A stretch of DNA of 37,386 nt from an uncultured Planctomycetaceae bacterium (GCA_903927685.1 CAIYOB010000532.1:1-37386); one strand, 5' to 3'. Numbered from the stretch's first letter, positions 15,400 to 24,604 are shown. The notes: generated from the sequence alone by a model not told the origin. Numbers and translations are program-made.

Positions 15400-18300
15400 T
15401 TCGTGTTTGCACGCCTGGCATTTCCGTACTCGTGGTGTCCGCTGTGTTGGGAGTCGTCGTCAGCGAGGCCCGAGCGGCCGAGAAGAAACCGAAGGCTGCT
15501 GGCGTCCAACTGGCCGAATCCCCCGCAACCGCCGCGCGGCAGATTCTCGCAGGCTGGCGCGATCCACAGGTTCGCGGCTTGATCGATGCGCTGGGCGAAC
15601 AGCTCGCCGTCCAGGCGGAGCAGGCCACGGCAGTGCTGGACTTGCTCGAGCAGGAGACCTCGATCGAGGCGGCGACGTTGCGGGCCGACTTGCTCGTCTG
15701 GATGGCCCGCGGCGATGAAACGCCGCAATGGAAGCGAAAGGACCGCAAGTTCAAGCCCAACACGTTGGCCACCGACGAACTGGGGCGGCGCGCTGCCGGG
15801 TTGCTCGATCATCCCGATCCGTTCGCGAGGGGACTGGCGGAATGGGCCCTTGCCATTCGCCTGGCACCGGAATACGAGTGCGCCGAAGAACGGGTGAACG
15901 GGCGGCGAATCGCCAGGCAATGGCCGGGGGACGACGGGCCTGATTGGTATCGCCGGTGGGCGGCGATCGGTCCGGACGTCATGCTGGACTTGGACTACGT
16001 CCGGCAAGCGGCCGCGCTGGGCTTGCATCGGACCAGCGAGGACTTGCTGGCGTACGCGGCGACGTGGGTCGAGCGATCCGACAAGCTGCTGGCTTACACG
16101 CGCGAGAAAGGCATTTCCGCCCGGGCGGCGACTGCCGAGGCCGGCCGAGCGCGCGTCGCGTCGGTGTTCAACGAATTGCAGCGCGCGGCAAAGGAGTCAC
16201 CCGACGACTTGACGTTATGTCGCCGCGGCTATCTGCAGCTTCGCCACGCCGTGCGCAAGATCGTCTTCGCCAATCCCGACGTCAACTTCGAGCGGCTCGT
16301 CTTCGGCGTGCGGCAAGCTCCCCGAGACAACGGCAACATCACCGTCGGCCGCTGGAATACACATACGCCGGGCGGCGATATTTATGTCAAACGCGGCTTG
16401 CGTCCCGAAGATCCGGCCGAACCGCTGCTGACAGGCCGGCTTGGGCCGGGGCATGTGCGCGGTCTGGAACTCGGGTGGGATGCCGACAAGCTGGTCTTCG
16501 CCTATGCCAGGCAGGCCGGGCGAGCAAGCGGCGACACGCCGCCGACTGACAAGAGCGAGTTGGGCGGCTATTTCGGCCAAGGCGTCGGCGCGGCGGAGGA
16601 GATGTCGAACCTGTTCGAGATGAACATCGACGGCACGGGCTTGCGGCAGCTGACCGACGAGCCGCTGCACGCGGACCAGGAGCCAACGTACCTGCCCAAC
16701 GGCGAGATCGTCTTCGTCTCGGATCGCTCGAACTTCGGCAGCCAATGCGCCGGAGCGCTCGAGCAGGACAACATGATTCTCAACCTGTACCGCTGTGATC
16801 CGAACGGCGGGAACATCCGGCCGCTGTCCAACAACAAGGACTTCGACCGTCACCCTCACGTCATGGATACGGGACAGTTGCTGTTCCTGCACTGGGAGTA
16901 CCAGGAACGGCATCTCTGGCAGACGCACACCTTGTGGACCTGCCGCCCGGACGGGTCGATGACCGACGCCTTGTACAAGCAGCACATCGAAAGCGGTCCG
17001 ATGTCGCTGCGCGAGGCGCGGCAGATCTTCGGCCAGCGCAAGCTGGTGGCGATCGCCTGCGGGCATCACAACTACGACCAAGGCGCGGTCTTCATCGCCG
17101 ATTACGCCCTGGGCATCAATGTCCGCGAAGGCATGCGGAACGTGACGCCCGGCGTGTCGGACACCGAGGGCGGATACGGAGGCGTCAAGCCGGTTCCCGA
17201 GGGCGGCGTGCAGGACGGTGGGGGACACTACATGTTTCCCTTTCCGCTGTCCGACAAGAGCTTTCTCGCGGCCTACTCGTACCAGCGTCCGGAAGAAAAC
17301 GCCGGCCAGAATTTCGCCTTGTACTACCTGGATGTCTGGGGCAACAAAGAGCTGATCCACCGCGACAAGCGGATGTCGGTGGCGTTCCTGTCTCCGGTGC
17401 GACCGACGCCGCGTCCGCCGCTGATCGAGGAGGCTCGGCCGCACGACTCGGCTGACGGTCCGCGTTACGGCGTGGTATCGGTCAGCGACGTGCATGCGGG
17501 GTGGCCGGACAGCGAGACGGCCCGGATCAAGTACCTGCGGATTTCGCAAAAGGTGCCGTGGCCGTGCGTGCAGGACGAGTCGAAATCGTGCGGCTTCAAC
17601 GACTTGCACTGGATGCCCGCGGCGTGGGATCCGGTGCTCGGGATGTGGGACTGGGGCACGGCCCGCGTGATCGGCATCGTTCCGGTGGAAGCCGACGGCT
17701 CGGCGTACTTCCAAGTCCCCGCCGATCAACCGGTGTACTTCCAGGCGTTGGACGAGCACTACCTGGAACTGCGGCGGATGCGGAGCAACGTGACCATCCG
17801 CGCGGGCGAGTCACGCGGCTGCATCGGCTGTCACGAGAGCAAAGCGATCGCGCCGCCTCTGCAAAAAGGTGTCAGGAACCTTTTGCCGGAACGGCCCGAA
17901 GGGTGCTCTGCACAAAAGGTTCCTGACACCTTTGTGCAGCGTAACGGCATCCCGCTGGCCATGCTCCGCGCGCCGTCCACGCCCGTGCCGCCTCCCTGGG
18001 GCGACCGTGTCGTGCCGGATTACGAACGGGATATTCAGCCCATCTTCGAGCGGCACTGCATCCGCTGCCACGGCCAAGAGCATCCGGACGGCGGTTTGGA
18101 ATTCACGTCCCGCCGCGTCGATGGATACGTGCAATCGTACCGCACGCTGTTTGGCCTGGCGGCCCGGGACCCGACGCCGTTCGCCAAGAACTATTGGTCG
18201 ATCTGGTACCCGAACGAACCGCCGCTGGACGACGAGGCCGCCAGCGCCGCCAAGACATTCTTGAAGAACGTCCTGCGCGATCCGCCCTCGTCGCAGTTGG

Positions 18301-18638
18301 TCGCTTTGGCTGATTACACGGGCGGCGCTGGGGTCAGTCAGCCCCTGCAATTCGGTTCGGCGAAGAGCAAGTTGACGCTGACACTGCGGGACGATCCCAA
18401 GCATGTTCAGGAGGTCAAGCTCAGTCCGGACGAGTGGATCTCGCTCGTCACCTGGGTCGATCTGAATGCCCAGTACTGGGGCACCTTTGTGGAAAAGGAC
18501 GGCCACTACGCCAGTCGCAAACGCGACGGTCAGGTCGTCCCCCCGCGGCGCGTCCGGGTGGTTTTTCCCGACCCCTGGCAACGCCCGCCCGCGGGCGTCT
18601 GGATCTGGCAAGATGACGAGACGGTGGCGTTGAAGTGA
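15396..18638 (+). CDS. PD40 / hydrazine-synthase-alpha-like protein with two CxxCH haem motifs
   Basis: The product has 1080 aa. The ATG at 15396 overlaps the FecR stop and has GAGGAG at 15385-15390. A signal peptide is clear (ISVLVVSAVLGVVVSEARAA). The N-terminal third is helical and unassigned. The middle carries WD40-like/PD40 blades ('NLFEMNIDGTGLRQLTDE', 'PTYLPNGEIVFVSDRSNF', 'NLYRCDPNGGNIRPLSNN'). This region matches in style the middle domain of the hydrazine synthase alpha subunit family, which also occurs in planctomycetes that are not anammox bacteria. Two c-type haem sites follow: C809-I-G-C-H813 and C888-I-R-C-H892. The protein is therefore predicted to be an exported c-type cytochrome; its substrate is unknown. 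A palindromic repeat is inserted in frame between the two haem sites (residues about 822-848). Operon position suggests control by the sigma/FecR pair. Confidence 0.82.
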   Translation: MIRVCTPGISVLVVSAVLGVVVSEARAAEKKPKAAGVQLAESPATAARQILAGWRDPQVRGLIDALGEQLAVQAEQATAVLDLLEQETSIEAATLRADLLVWMARGDETPQWKRKDRKFKPNTLATDELGRRAAGLLDHPDPFARGLAEWALAIRLAPEYECAEERVNGRRIARQWPGDDGPDWYRRWAAIGPDVMLDLDYVRQAAALGLHRTSEDLLAYAATWVERSDKLLAYTREKGISARAATAEAGRARVASVFNELQRAAKESPDDLTLCRRGYLQLRHAVRKIVFANPDVNFERLVFGVRQAPRDNGNITVGRWNTHTPGGDIYVKRGLRPEDPAEPLLTGRLGPGHVRGLELGWDADKLVFAYARQAGRASGDTPPTDKSELGGYFGQGVGAAEEMSNLFEMNIDGTGLRQLTDEPLHADQEPTYLPNGEIVFVSDRSNFGSQCAGALEQDNMILNLYRCDPNGGNIRPLSNNKDFDRHPHVMDTGQLLFLHWEYQERHLWQTHTLWTCRPDGSMTDALYKQHIESGPMSLREARQIFGQRKLVAIACGHHNYDQGAVFIADYALGINVREGMRNVTPGVSDTEGGYGGVKPVPEGGVQDGGGHYMFPFPLSDKSFLAAYSYQRPEENAGQNFALYYLDVWGNKELIHRDKRMSVAFLSPVRPTPRPPLIEEARPHDSADGPRYGVVSVSDVHAGWPDSETARIKYLRISQKVPWPCVQDESKSCGFNDLHWMPAAWDPVLGMWDWGTARVIGIVPVEADGSAYFQVPADQPVYFQALDEHYLELRRMRSNVTIRAGESRGCIGCHESKAIAPPLQKGVRNLLPERPEGCSAQKVPDTFVQRNGIPLAMLRAPSTPVPPPWGDRVVPDYERDIQPIFERHCIRCHGQEHPDGGLEFTSRRVDGYVQSYRTLFGLAARDPTPFAKNYWSIWYPNEPPLDDEAASAAKTFLKNVLRDPPSSQLVALADYTGGAGVSQPLQFGSAKSKLTLTLRDDPKHVQEVKLSPDEWISLVTWVDLNAQYWGTFVEKDGHYASRKRDGQVVPPRRVRVVFPDPWQRPPAGVWIWQDDETVALK
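17859..17940. repeat. Palindromic repeat inserted inside a coding sequence
   Basis: AAAGGTGTCAGGAACCTTTT (17865-17884) is matched perfectly by its reverse complement at 17914-17933. The arms extend outward with one mismatch (ctgcaa / gtgcag). The roughly 82-bp unit lies in the PD40-cytochrome gene and is read through as 'KGVRNLLPERPEGCSAQ' followed by 'KVPDTFVQRNG', keeping the frame. Confidence 0.85.
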
Positions 18639-18684
18639 TTGGGCGTCGAGCAACGCTTATGATTGGGTTGAGGGACGAAATGCT

Positions 18685-20286
18685 ATGACTGAAGACACGC
18701 GCAGCCACGAAAGCCAAGGAAGACGCCCCGCCGGCGACGGCGCCGCTCGAACGCTCGGCGGCCGACGCCGGTTCTTGAAAACCGCGAGCCTGCTCGCCGT
18801 CTCGGCCGGCTTCCACCGGCTCCAGTCATCCGGCTGGGCAGCGGAGTCTCCGGACGGAGCGACCGCACCCCACTCGCCATTCGTCGGCGTCCATATTGCG
18901 GCGCACAGCTTCTACGACGAGGGCCTCGGTCACTGCCTGGATTTCCTCCAGGAAACGGCGGGCGTGAACACGCTGTTCGTCACCAGCAATTCGTATTACG
19001 GGGCCATGCTCCGGCCCAAAGAAGCGCAGGGGTACCACGGCGTGCCCATCCGCGACGGCCGGGATCGCCAGGTCACGAAGACGTTCTTCCAGCCGCACGA
19101 GAAGTCTTACGCCAGCACCGTACTGCGGCACAAACCGCTCGATTCGACGCTGGCGTACGCGGGACGCGAGGTCTTCGTTGATCTCGCGGAACCGGCGCGG
19201 CGGCGGGGCATGAAGATCTATGAACGGATGTACGAACCGGGGGGCGAAGGCTTGATCGAGAACATCCTCGGCGCGGAGAACGTCCGTACGGTCGATGTCT
19301 TCGGCGAGCCGGGGCGGCGGGCCTGTTGGAACCACCCGGACTACCTGAACTGGGTCGAGGCGTGTGTCCGGGACCTGTTCTCCAGCTACACGTTGGACGG
19401 CATTCAATACGGCGCGGAGCGCAACGGGCCCCTCTCGCGGCTCGTCGACTGGGCGCGGGAGACGCCGGCGTGCTTCTGCGATCACTGTCGACAACGAGCC
19501 GACAAGGAAGGTGTCGACTTTGCACGTGCCAAGGCCGGCCTGACCGAGATGACGCAGTTCATTCGCACGCTGGAGAAGGGCGGCGAGCCCGGTCCCGACG
19601 GCGCCCTGGTCGATTTCCTACGGATTCTGATGCGGTATCCCGAGATCTTCGCCTGGGAAAACATGCACTACCGCGCCGGAGAGGACTTGCATCAGCGCAT
19701 CTACGACACGGTCAAGGCGATCAATCCTCAAGCCCAAGTCGGTCGTCACATCGACCACTCGCAGAGTTCGTGGGACGTGTTCTTTCGTGCGGCGATGCCC
19801 TACGCCCGCATGACGCCGCGCAGTGACTTCTTGAAGATCAGCACCTACCACGACATCCTCGGCCCGCGCTTGGCCGGCCGAATCAAGGATGGCTATTGCC
19901 GGCATCTCCTGCGAGGATTCTCGCCCGACCAGGCTCTGGATTTGTTCTACGCCGTCGCCGGTCACAACCCTCGGGTGGAACCGCCGTTCGACAACCTGGC
20001 CGACGAAGGTCTCTCGCCCGAGTACGTCTATCGCGAGATCCGCCGCGCGGTCGCCGGCGTCGCCCGTGAATCGGCCATCTATGCAGGTATCGCCATCGAC
20101 GTCCCGCGCGGAGCCGATTGGGGCACGGAACCGTCGCCCAGCGATCCCGACGAAGTCGGCCGCTGTGTCCGTCGGGCCTATGACGCGGGTGCGGCGGGAA
20201 TCGTCATCTGTCGCGAGTATGAAGAGATGCACGAAGCCAGTCTGCGAGCCATCGGCCGGGCCGTCCGCGAGCGGGCCGCAGGTTAA
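18685..20286 (+). CDS. Tat-exported putative glycoside hydrolase-like TIM-barrel protein
   Basis: The product has 533 aa; GAGGGAC precedes the ATG at 18685. The N-terminus is a Tat signal (RRRFLK at about 27-32, then 'TASLLAVSAGFHRLQSSGWA'), so it is folded before export. The body looks like a (beta/alpha)8 protein of the broad, poorly characterised GHL-type glycoside-hydrolase group: 'GVHIAAHSFYDEGLGHCLDF', 'NPDYLNWVEACVRDLF'-like spacing (here 'HPDYLNWVEACVRDLF'), 'YTLDGIQYGAERNGP', and the 'CFCDHCRQRADKEGVDF' motif that recurs in those proteins, where Cys residues precede a helix. Acidic residues in 'LDGIQYGAERNG' and in 'GIAIDVPRGADWG' could be catalytic, but I cannot assign them. No family number is certain. 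It follows the cytochrome gene by 46 nt and is probably in the same transcript. Confidence 0.7.
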   Translation: MTEDTRSHESQGRRPAGDGAARTLGGRRRFLKTASLLAVSAGFHRLQSSGWAAESPDGATAPHSPFVGVHIAAHSFYDEGLGHCLDFLQETAGVNTLFVTSNSYYGAMLRPKEAQGYHGVPIRDGRDRQVTKTFFQPHEKSYASTVLRHKPLDSTLAYAGREVFVDLAEPARRRGMKIYERMYEPGGEGLIENILGAENVRTVDVFGEPGRRACWNHPDYLNWVEACVRDLFSSYTLDGIQYGAERNGPLSRLVDWARETPACFCDHCRQRADKEGVDFARAKAGLTEMTQFIRTLEKGGEPGPDGALVDFLRILMRYPEIFAWENMHYRAGEDLHQRIYDTVKAINPQAQVGRHIDHSQSSWDVFFRAAMPYARMTPRSDFLKISTYHDILGPRLAGRIKDGYCRHLLRGFSPDQALDLFYAVAGHNPRVEPPFDNLADEGLSPEYVYREIRRAVAGVARESAIYAGIAIDVPRGADWGTEPSPSDPDEVGRCVRRAYDAGAAGIVICREYEEMHEASLRAIGRAVRERAAG

Positions 20287-20322
20287 TGACGACACCCCTT
20301 GAGAATTCAGAAGACCTCCCGC

Positions 20323-21261
20323 ATGAAACGACGCAGTGCATTGACGTTCGTTGTCCTCTTCGTCCTGGCGTCTCCTCTGTACGCCCAGGGGACACAGCCC
20401 ATCCGTCTGTTGTTTGCCGGCAGCAGCAGTTCCTACTGGAACGACATGCCGCGGGAAGTGGCCCAGTTGGTCAGCGGCAAGCTCGCCGGCCGGCCCGGCG
20501 TCGCGGTGGAACCGGAAATGGTGGGCCGCAGCGGCAGCGACATCCGCGTGTACCTGGAGCCGGACTTCAATCGTTACGAGTACGGCGTCAGACCGGGACA
20601 GACGTTCCTGGACAAGATCCGCGACGAGCGTCCGCAGTTGGTCGTGCTGCAAACGGTGTGCAGCTTCATCACGGACGAAGAGTCGGGTGCGGCCCACGCC
20701 GACGCCGTCACACGCTACTGCGAAGCCATCCGGGCCGCGGGCGGCGAGCCGGTGTTCTATGAAATGGGCTGGGGCCGAAGCGATCGGGAAGCGGAAGGCC
20801 GCCGGCGCATTCTCGACCTGGCCGTGAAGAACCGCGTGCGCCTGTACGCGCCGTGCTCGACCGCCTGGGCCCGCGTCTACCGCGAGCGGCCGGAACTTGC
20901 CCTGCAGCACCCGCAGGACGGTTCGCATCCGGGCGACCTGGGGCACTTCCTGAATCTGGCCTGTTTCTATGCGGCGTTGACCGGGGAAAGCCCCGTGGGC
21001 CTCCTGCCACGCACCTATCACGTCTGGCCGCACGCCCGACCCAAGCCGCAGACTGAGGAGGAAAAGGCCGCCGCCGCCGCGGAGCTGGCCCGCTTCCACC
21101 CCGACGCCTACCAGGCGAAAATGGCCAAATGGATGTTCCGCAATATGGCTGCCGACTTGACCCATACGCTCGACGAACCCACCGCGCTGTACCTCGAAAC
21201 GATCGGGTGGGACGAGTCGCAACGGATACGGAGCTGCCTGACACGGCAGAGTGGCAATTGA
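20323..21261 (+). CDS. Exported SGNH/GDSL-type hydrolase
   Basis: The 312-aa product starts at the ATG at 20323, which begins the signal peptide (MKRRSALTFVVLFVLASPLY, cleavage near YAQG); a TTG 24 nt upstream is in frame but less likely. Block I of the SGNH fold is 'LLFAGSSSSYWNDMP', with Ser35 the probable nucleophile. The final block is 'HPQDGSHPGDLGHFLNLA', giving the Asp-x-x-His pair of the triad. 'PQLVVLQTVCSFI' occupies the place of the strand bearing the oxyanion residues, although the usual Asn is not obvious. SGNH enzymes deacetylate or de-esterify polysaccharides and other esters. The setting next to glycosidase-like genes favours a carbohydrate esterase. The gene lies 36 nt after the TIM-barrel gene. 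Confidence 0.78.
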   Translation: MKRRSALTFVVLFVLASPLYAQGTQPIRLLFAGSSSSYWNDMPREVAQLVSGKLAGRPGVAVEPEMVGRSGSDIRVYLEPDFNRYEYGVRPGQTFLDKIRDERPQLVVLQTVCSFITDEESGAAHADAVTRYCEAIRAAGGEPVFYEMGWGRSDREAEGRRRILDLAVKNRVRLYAPCSTAWARVYRERPELALQHPQDGSHPGDLGHFLNLACFYAALTGESPVGLLPRTYHVWPHARPKPQTEEEKAAAAAELARFHPDAYQAKMAKWMFRNMAADLTHTLDEPTALYLETIGWDESQRIRSCLTRQSGN

Positions 21262-21277
21262 ACTGGCGATCGGAATC

Positions 21278-21343
21278 GACAGCGGATCAAAACAGACAGC
21301 GAATGGCCTGACCTCCATCCGCTGTCTCTTTGTATTCGCTGTC
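21278..21343. repeat. Imperfect inverted repeat between SGNH and glycosidase genes
   Basis: Two 29-nt arms (21278-21306 and 21315-21343) are imperfect reverse complements. Each arm contains both 'gacagcggat' and 'gacagcgaat' type units, so it is also internally repetitive. It fills most of the 123-nt gap between 21261 and 21385 and could act as a terminator/attenuator-like hairpin or be a mobile short repeat. Confidence 0.65.
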
Positions 21344-21384
21344 AAATTCCCCCGAAACACGCTCTCGCGCAAGGAATTGATGAA

Positions 21385-22947
21385 ATGAACCGACTGCTGC
21401 TCGCGACCTGCCTGATCGTCTTCGGAAGCAACACGAGTCCGGCCGCGCCGCCCGACGCAAGTCCGCGTCTGGGCATCAACCTGGCCGGCCCGGCGGATTG
21501 GATGACGGAACTGCCGTTTGTGGACGTGTTCCGCACGTCCCGGCCGTGGATCAGCCAGAAGAAAGGCACCGGCTGGGGCCAAGGGCCGGAACTGGCCCTC
21601 GACGAATTCGGCTGGGTGAAACGGTTGGAGCCCGGCTGCTATGCCGAGGCCATGCTGTGCACGATCAGCGACGGGCATTATCCCGCCGGCACGTACACCG
21701 TGCTGTACGAGGGCGACGGCCAACTCGACTTTGGCAAGAACGCGAGAATCCAATCGCAGGAACCAGGCCGGATCCTGATCGACGTGGATTCGAGCCAGGG
21801 CGGGTTCTCGCTGCAACTCCACGCCACCAATCCCCAGAACCCCGTCCGCAACATCCACGTCATCATGCCCGGCTTCGCGCAGACCTGGGAGAAAGACCCG
21901 TTCCATCCGGCGTTCCTGAAACGCTGGCAGGGTTTCGCCTGCTTCCGCTTCATGGACTGGATGCACACCAACGGCTCCGAAGTCAGCAAGTGGGCGGACC
22001 GGCCGACGCTGCAGCACGCGACGTTTTCCAAACGCGGCGTGGCCCTGGAATGGATGCTCGAACTGTGCAACCGTCAGAAGATCGACCCGTGGTTCTGCCT
22101 GCCGCATCTGGCGGACGACGACTTTGTTCGCCGTTTTGCGGAAATGGTCAAATCGCGGCTGGACCCGTCGCGGAAGATCTACATCGAGTACTCGAACGAA
22201 GTCTGGAACGGTCAGTTCAAACAAAGCCACTACGCGGGCGAGCAAGGTGTGAAGCTCGGCCTGGGCCCGAAGGAAAAGCCGTGGGAAGCCGGCTGGCACT
22301 ACACGGCCGTGCGTTCGCTGGAGATCTTCAAGATTTGGGAAGACGTCTTCGGCGGTCACGGCCGGTTCGTCCGCGTGCTGCCGTCGCAAGCGGGCAACAC
22401 GGCCGTGTCGGAAGGCGTGCTGGGATTCCGCGACGCCGCCCAACATGCCGACGCGCTGGCCATCGCCCCGTACATGTCGTACAGCATTGGCCGCGGCAAG
22501 ACGGCCGACCTGGGCGCCCAGATGAAGGACTGGACGGTGGACCAGATGCTCGACCATTTCGAGCGGACGGCGTTTGCCGACAGCCTGGAACGGATGCGCC
22601 GCGGCAAGGCCGTGGCGGACAAGTACGGCATCAAGCTGATCGCTTATGAAGGCGGCCAGCACATGGTCGCGTTCGTCAAGGACCAGACGCTGGTCCAGCA
22701 ACTCAGCGCCACGATGCACGCCTGCAATCGCCATCCGCGCATGGGCGAAATGTATCTCCGGTACTACGACGAGTGGGCCCAACTTGGGGGCGACACGTTC
22801 GCCGTCTTCTCGTCGATCGGGCGCTACAGCAACCACGGCGCGTGGGGCCTGGCCGAGTACTACGACAGCCGCCCCGCCGACTATCCCAAGCTCGAAGCCA
22901 CGCTGCGCTGGGCCAAGCGTCACGGCCAAGCGGTGGAGGCAGACTAA
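21385..22947 (+). CDS. Exported putative clan GH-A glycoside hydrolase
   Basis: The product is 520 aa with a signal peptide (MNRLLLATCLIVFGSNTSPA); AAGGAATT precedes the ATG. An N-terminal beta-rich part (about 60-160) is followed by a TIM-barrel-like part. 'KIYIEYSNEVWNGQF' places Asn271-Glu272 where clan GH-A enzymes carry the Asn-Glu acid/base pair. 'IKLIAYEGGQHMVAF' gives Glu422 as the candidate nucleophile, and the roughly 150-residue spacing fits that clan. 'FRFMDWMHTNGSE' and 'DPWFCLPHLADDDFV' fit earlier barrel strands. The family may resemble GH5/GH39-like planctomycete proteins annotated as cellulose-binding; the specificity cannot be read from the sequence. The stop codon overlaps the next ATG (TAATG at 22945-22949). 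Confidence 0.72.
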   Translation: MNRLLLATCLIVFGSNTSPAAPPDASPRLGINLAGPADWMTELPFVDVFRTSRPWISQKKGTGWGQGPELALDEFGWVKRLEPGCYAEAMLCTISDGHYPAGTYTVLYEGDGQLDFGKNARIQSQEPGRILIDVDSSQGGFSLQLHATNPQNPVRNIHVIMPGFAQTWEKDPFHPAFLKRWQGFACFRFMDWMHTNGSEVSKWADRPTLQHATFSKRGVALEWMLELCNRQKIDPWFCLPHLADDDFVRRFAEMVKSRLDPSRKIYIEYSNEVWNGQFKQSHYAGEQGVKLGLGPKEKPWEAGWHYTAVRSLEIFKIWEDVFGGHGRFVRVLPSQAGNTAVSEGVLGFRDAAQHADALAIAPYMSYSIGRGKTADLGAQMKDWTVDQMLDHFERTAFADSLERMRRGKAVADKYGIKLIAYEGGQHMVAFVKDQTLVQQLSATMHACNRHPRMGEMYLRYYDEWAQLGGDTFAVFSSIGRYSNHGAWGLAEYYDSRPADYPKLEATLRWAKRHGQAVEAD

Positions 22948-23572
22948 TGTATCAGTTCGGACTTGGCCTCATGAAAGCAACCTGCAGCAGTCCCGACCGC
23001 GACACCACGGGCGCCGTGGGGGGAAAACTGTTTGCCGAAGACGTCGGCGGAGCGGACTGGCACTTCGACCATCCGCAGCGGGTCTGGGTGCGGCAGTGGA
23101 ACCCGGAGAGCCACGCCGCCGGACCGTGCATTCACAGCCGCGGTGCGACGATTTGGGCACTGGGCTTCAAAACCGAGTACGAAAGCCAAAAGCTGCTGGC
23201 CGAAGCCGGAGCGGCGACCGAGATCCTGGGCGCTTTCATCTATCCGCTGGGCAAGATCCCCGCCGACCGCCCGATCTTCGAAAATCGCAACTCGAGAATC
23301 GCTTTGGTCTACGGCACCAGCGTCTACCACTCCAATCACCAGCTGCACATCCGCGACGTGGCGGCAACGAGTCCAGGACCATCGGCAACGAGGCTCTCCA
23401 GTGGGCCGGCTCCCGCGCCCGCATGGATCTGTACAAGGAGGGGCAGAAGTGGGCGTTGCGGATCACCGCGGCCAACGGCGCGGTGGGCCTGATGCCGCTC
23501 CCCTCGTGCAAGGGTTTTTCGGACGCCGCGGCGCAGAGGCTGGGAATTAACGCAAGCTTGAAGGAGGACAGG
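22947..23572 (+). pseudogene. C-terminal fragment of a beta-helix (pectate-lyase-like) protein, frameshifted
   Basis: From the ATG at 22947 the sequence reads 'GKLFAEDVGGADWHFDHPQR', 'IHSRGATIWALGFKTEYESQ' and 'TEILGAFIYPLGKIP'. This is the style of the end of right-handed beta-helix proteins of the pectate-lyase-superfamily/GH55 type, which are normally well over 400 aa; only about 140 aa are present. Near 23365-23372 the coding potential switches frame: the continuation 'TIGNEALQWAGSRARMDLYK' lies in the frame of the downstream gene, while the original frame runs on as low-quality sequence to 23492. The N-terminus is also absent. I read this as a truncated, frameshifted remnant left between two intact genes. 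Confidence 0.6.
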
Positions 23573-24454
23573 ATGATCAGAAGTGATTTGGCGAGTTGGG
23601 CACAGATGACGGTCATTTCGGCGCGGAGTCTCGCTGCCTGCCTGGGCCTGATACTCGGAGCCGTCGCCGCGGAGGCGGCCGAGCCGGTGGCCATCTTTCA
23701 CGTGGGCAACAGCTTGACCGATCAAGCGTACGGGATGCACGACATCGCCAAGGCCCGCGGACACGAGACCCGGTTCGGGCGGCACATGATTCCGGGCGCA
23801 CCGCTGGAGTGGCTGTGGAACCATCGCGCCGAGGGCTTCCGCGAACCGGGGCGGGACATGGCGGCCGACGAGATCCTAAAGAGCAGCAAGTGGGACGTCC
23901 TGATCCTGCAGCCCTTCGGCCGCCCCGCGGACAACGCCATTCAATACGGAGCCAAGTACGCAGCGGCGGCGTATGAGGGCAATCCCGCCTGCCGGGTGTA
24001 CGTTTTCGCCAACTATCCGGAGATCGGCCAAGACCGGGAAAAGGCCGAACAGTGGGAGCAGCGGTGGCTGTCCGAAACGGACACGCGCGGGCGGGCGCAC
24101 TTCGAAAAAGTCGCCGCCGGCATCGCGGCCAAGTTCCCCGACAAGAAACCGGTGCGGATCATTCCCGTGGGCGAGGTCATGTATCGACTCCACTTGCGGA
24201 TGAAGGACGGGCAGGTCCCTGGCTACAGGCACATCGCCGATCTGTACGCAGACGGTGTGCATCTGAACTCCGAGGGCAAGTATCTGGAAGCCGTGACTCA
24301 CTATGCCGTCGTATTTGAGGAAGATCCACACAACTGCATCATCTCTGGCCTGCGTTTCTGGAAGGCCCCCTATTCCGTCGACAAGCCATTCGCGCAGGCC
24401 GTATGGGACGTTGTCGCGGAAGTCACCAAACCCAATCCCGCAATGGTGCGATAG
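23573..24454 (+). CDS. Exported SGNH/GDSL-type hydrolase
   Basis: The product is 293 aa. A strong RBS (AAGGAGGA, 23561-23568) decides the ATG at 23573 even though the same frame is open far upstream. A long signal peptide spans about 1-36 ('SLAACLGLILGAVAAEAAEP'). Block I is 'IFHVGNSLTDQAYGM', with Ser47 as nucleophile in GNSLTD. 'KWDVLILQPFGRP' resembles the next conserved strand. The last block, 'YADGVHLNSEGKYLEA', supplies Asp-x-x-His. This is a distinct subfamily from the SGNH gene at 20323, with low obvious similarity, so the two may act on different esters. The upstream frameshifted remnant reads into it without a stop codon. Confidence 0.8.
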   Translation: MIRSDLASWAQMTVISARSLAACLGLILGAVAAEAAEPVAIFHVGNSLTDQAYGMHDIAKARGHETRFGRHMIPGAPLEWLWNHRAEGFREPGRDMAADEILKSSKWDVLILQPFGRPADNAIQYGAKYAAAAYEGNPACRVYVFANYPEIGQDREKAEQWEQRWLSETDTRGRAHFEKVAAGIAAKFPDKKPVRIIPVGEVMYRLHLRMKDGQVPGYRHIADLYADGVHLNSEGKYLEAVTHYAVVFEEDPHNCIISGLRFWKAPYSVDKPFAQAVWDVVAEVTKPNPAMVR

Positions 24455-24604
24455 TCCTTCTGATCGGAGGACAGCGACAACCATGAGTAGGTGGCACGCC
24501 CGATGGCAAGGTCATCTACCAGCCGCAGGAGCCGCAGAAACTCGGCCTCGCCGACAAACGGGAATCTGCCGCCACCCTGGGCGACGGTAAGGAGGCCGGC
24601 GGGA

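Noticed and set aside
19618..22929. A 1103-codon antisense open frame over three genes
   Set aside because: It spans the intergenic repeat and several signal-peptide genes on the other strand and has no recognisable domain.
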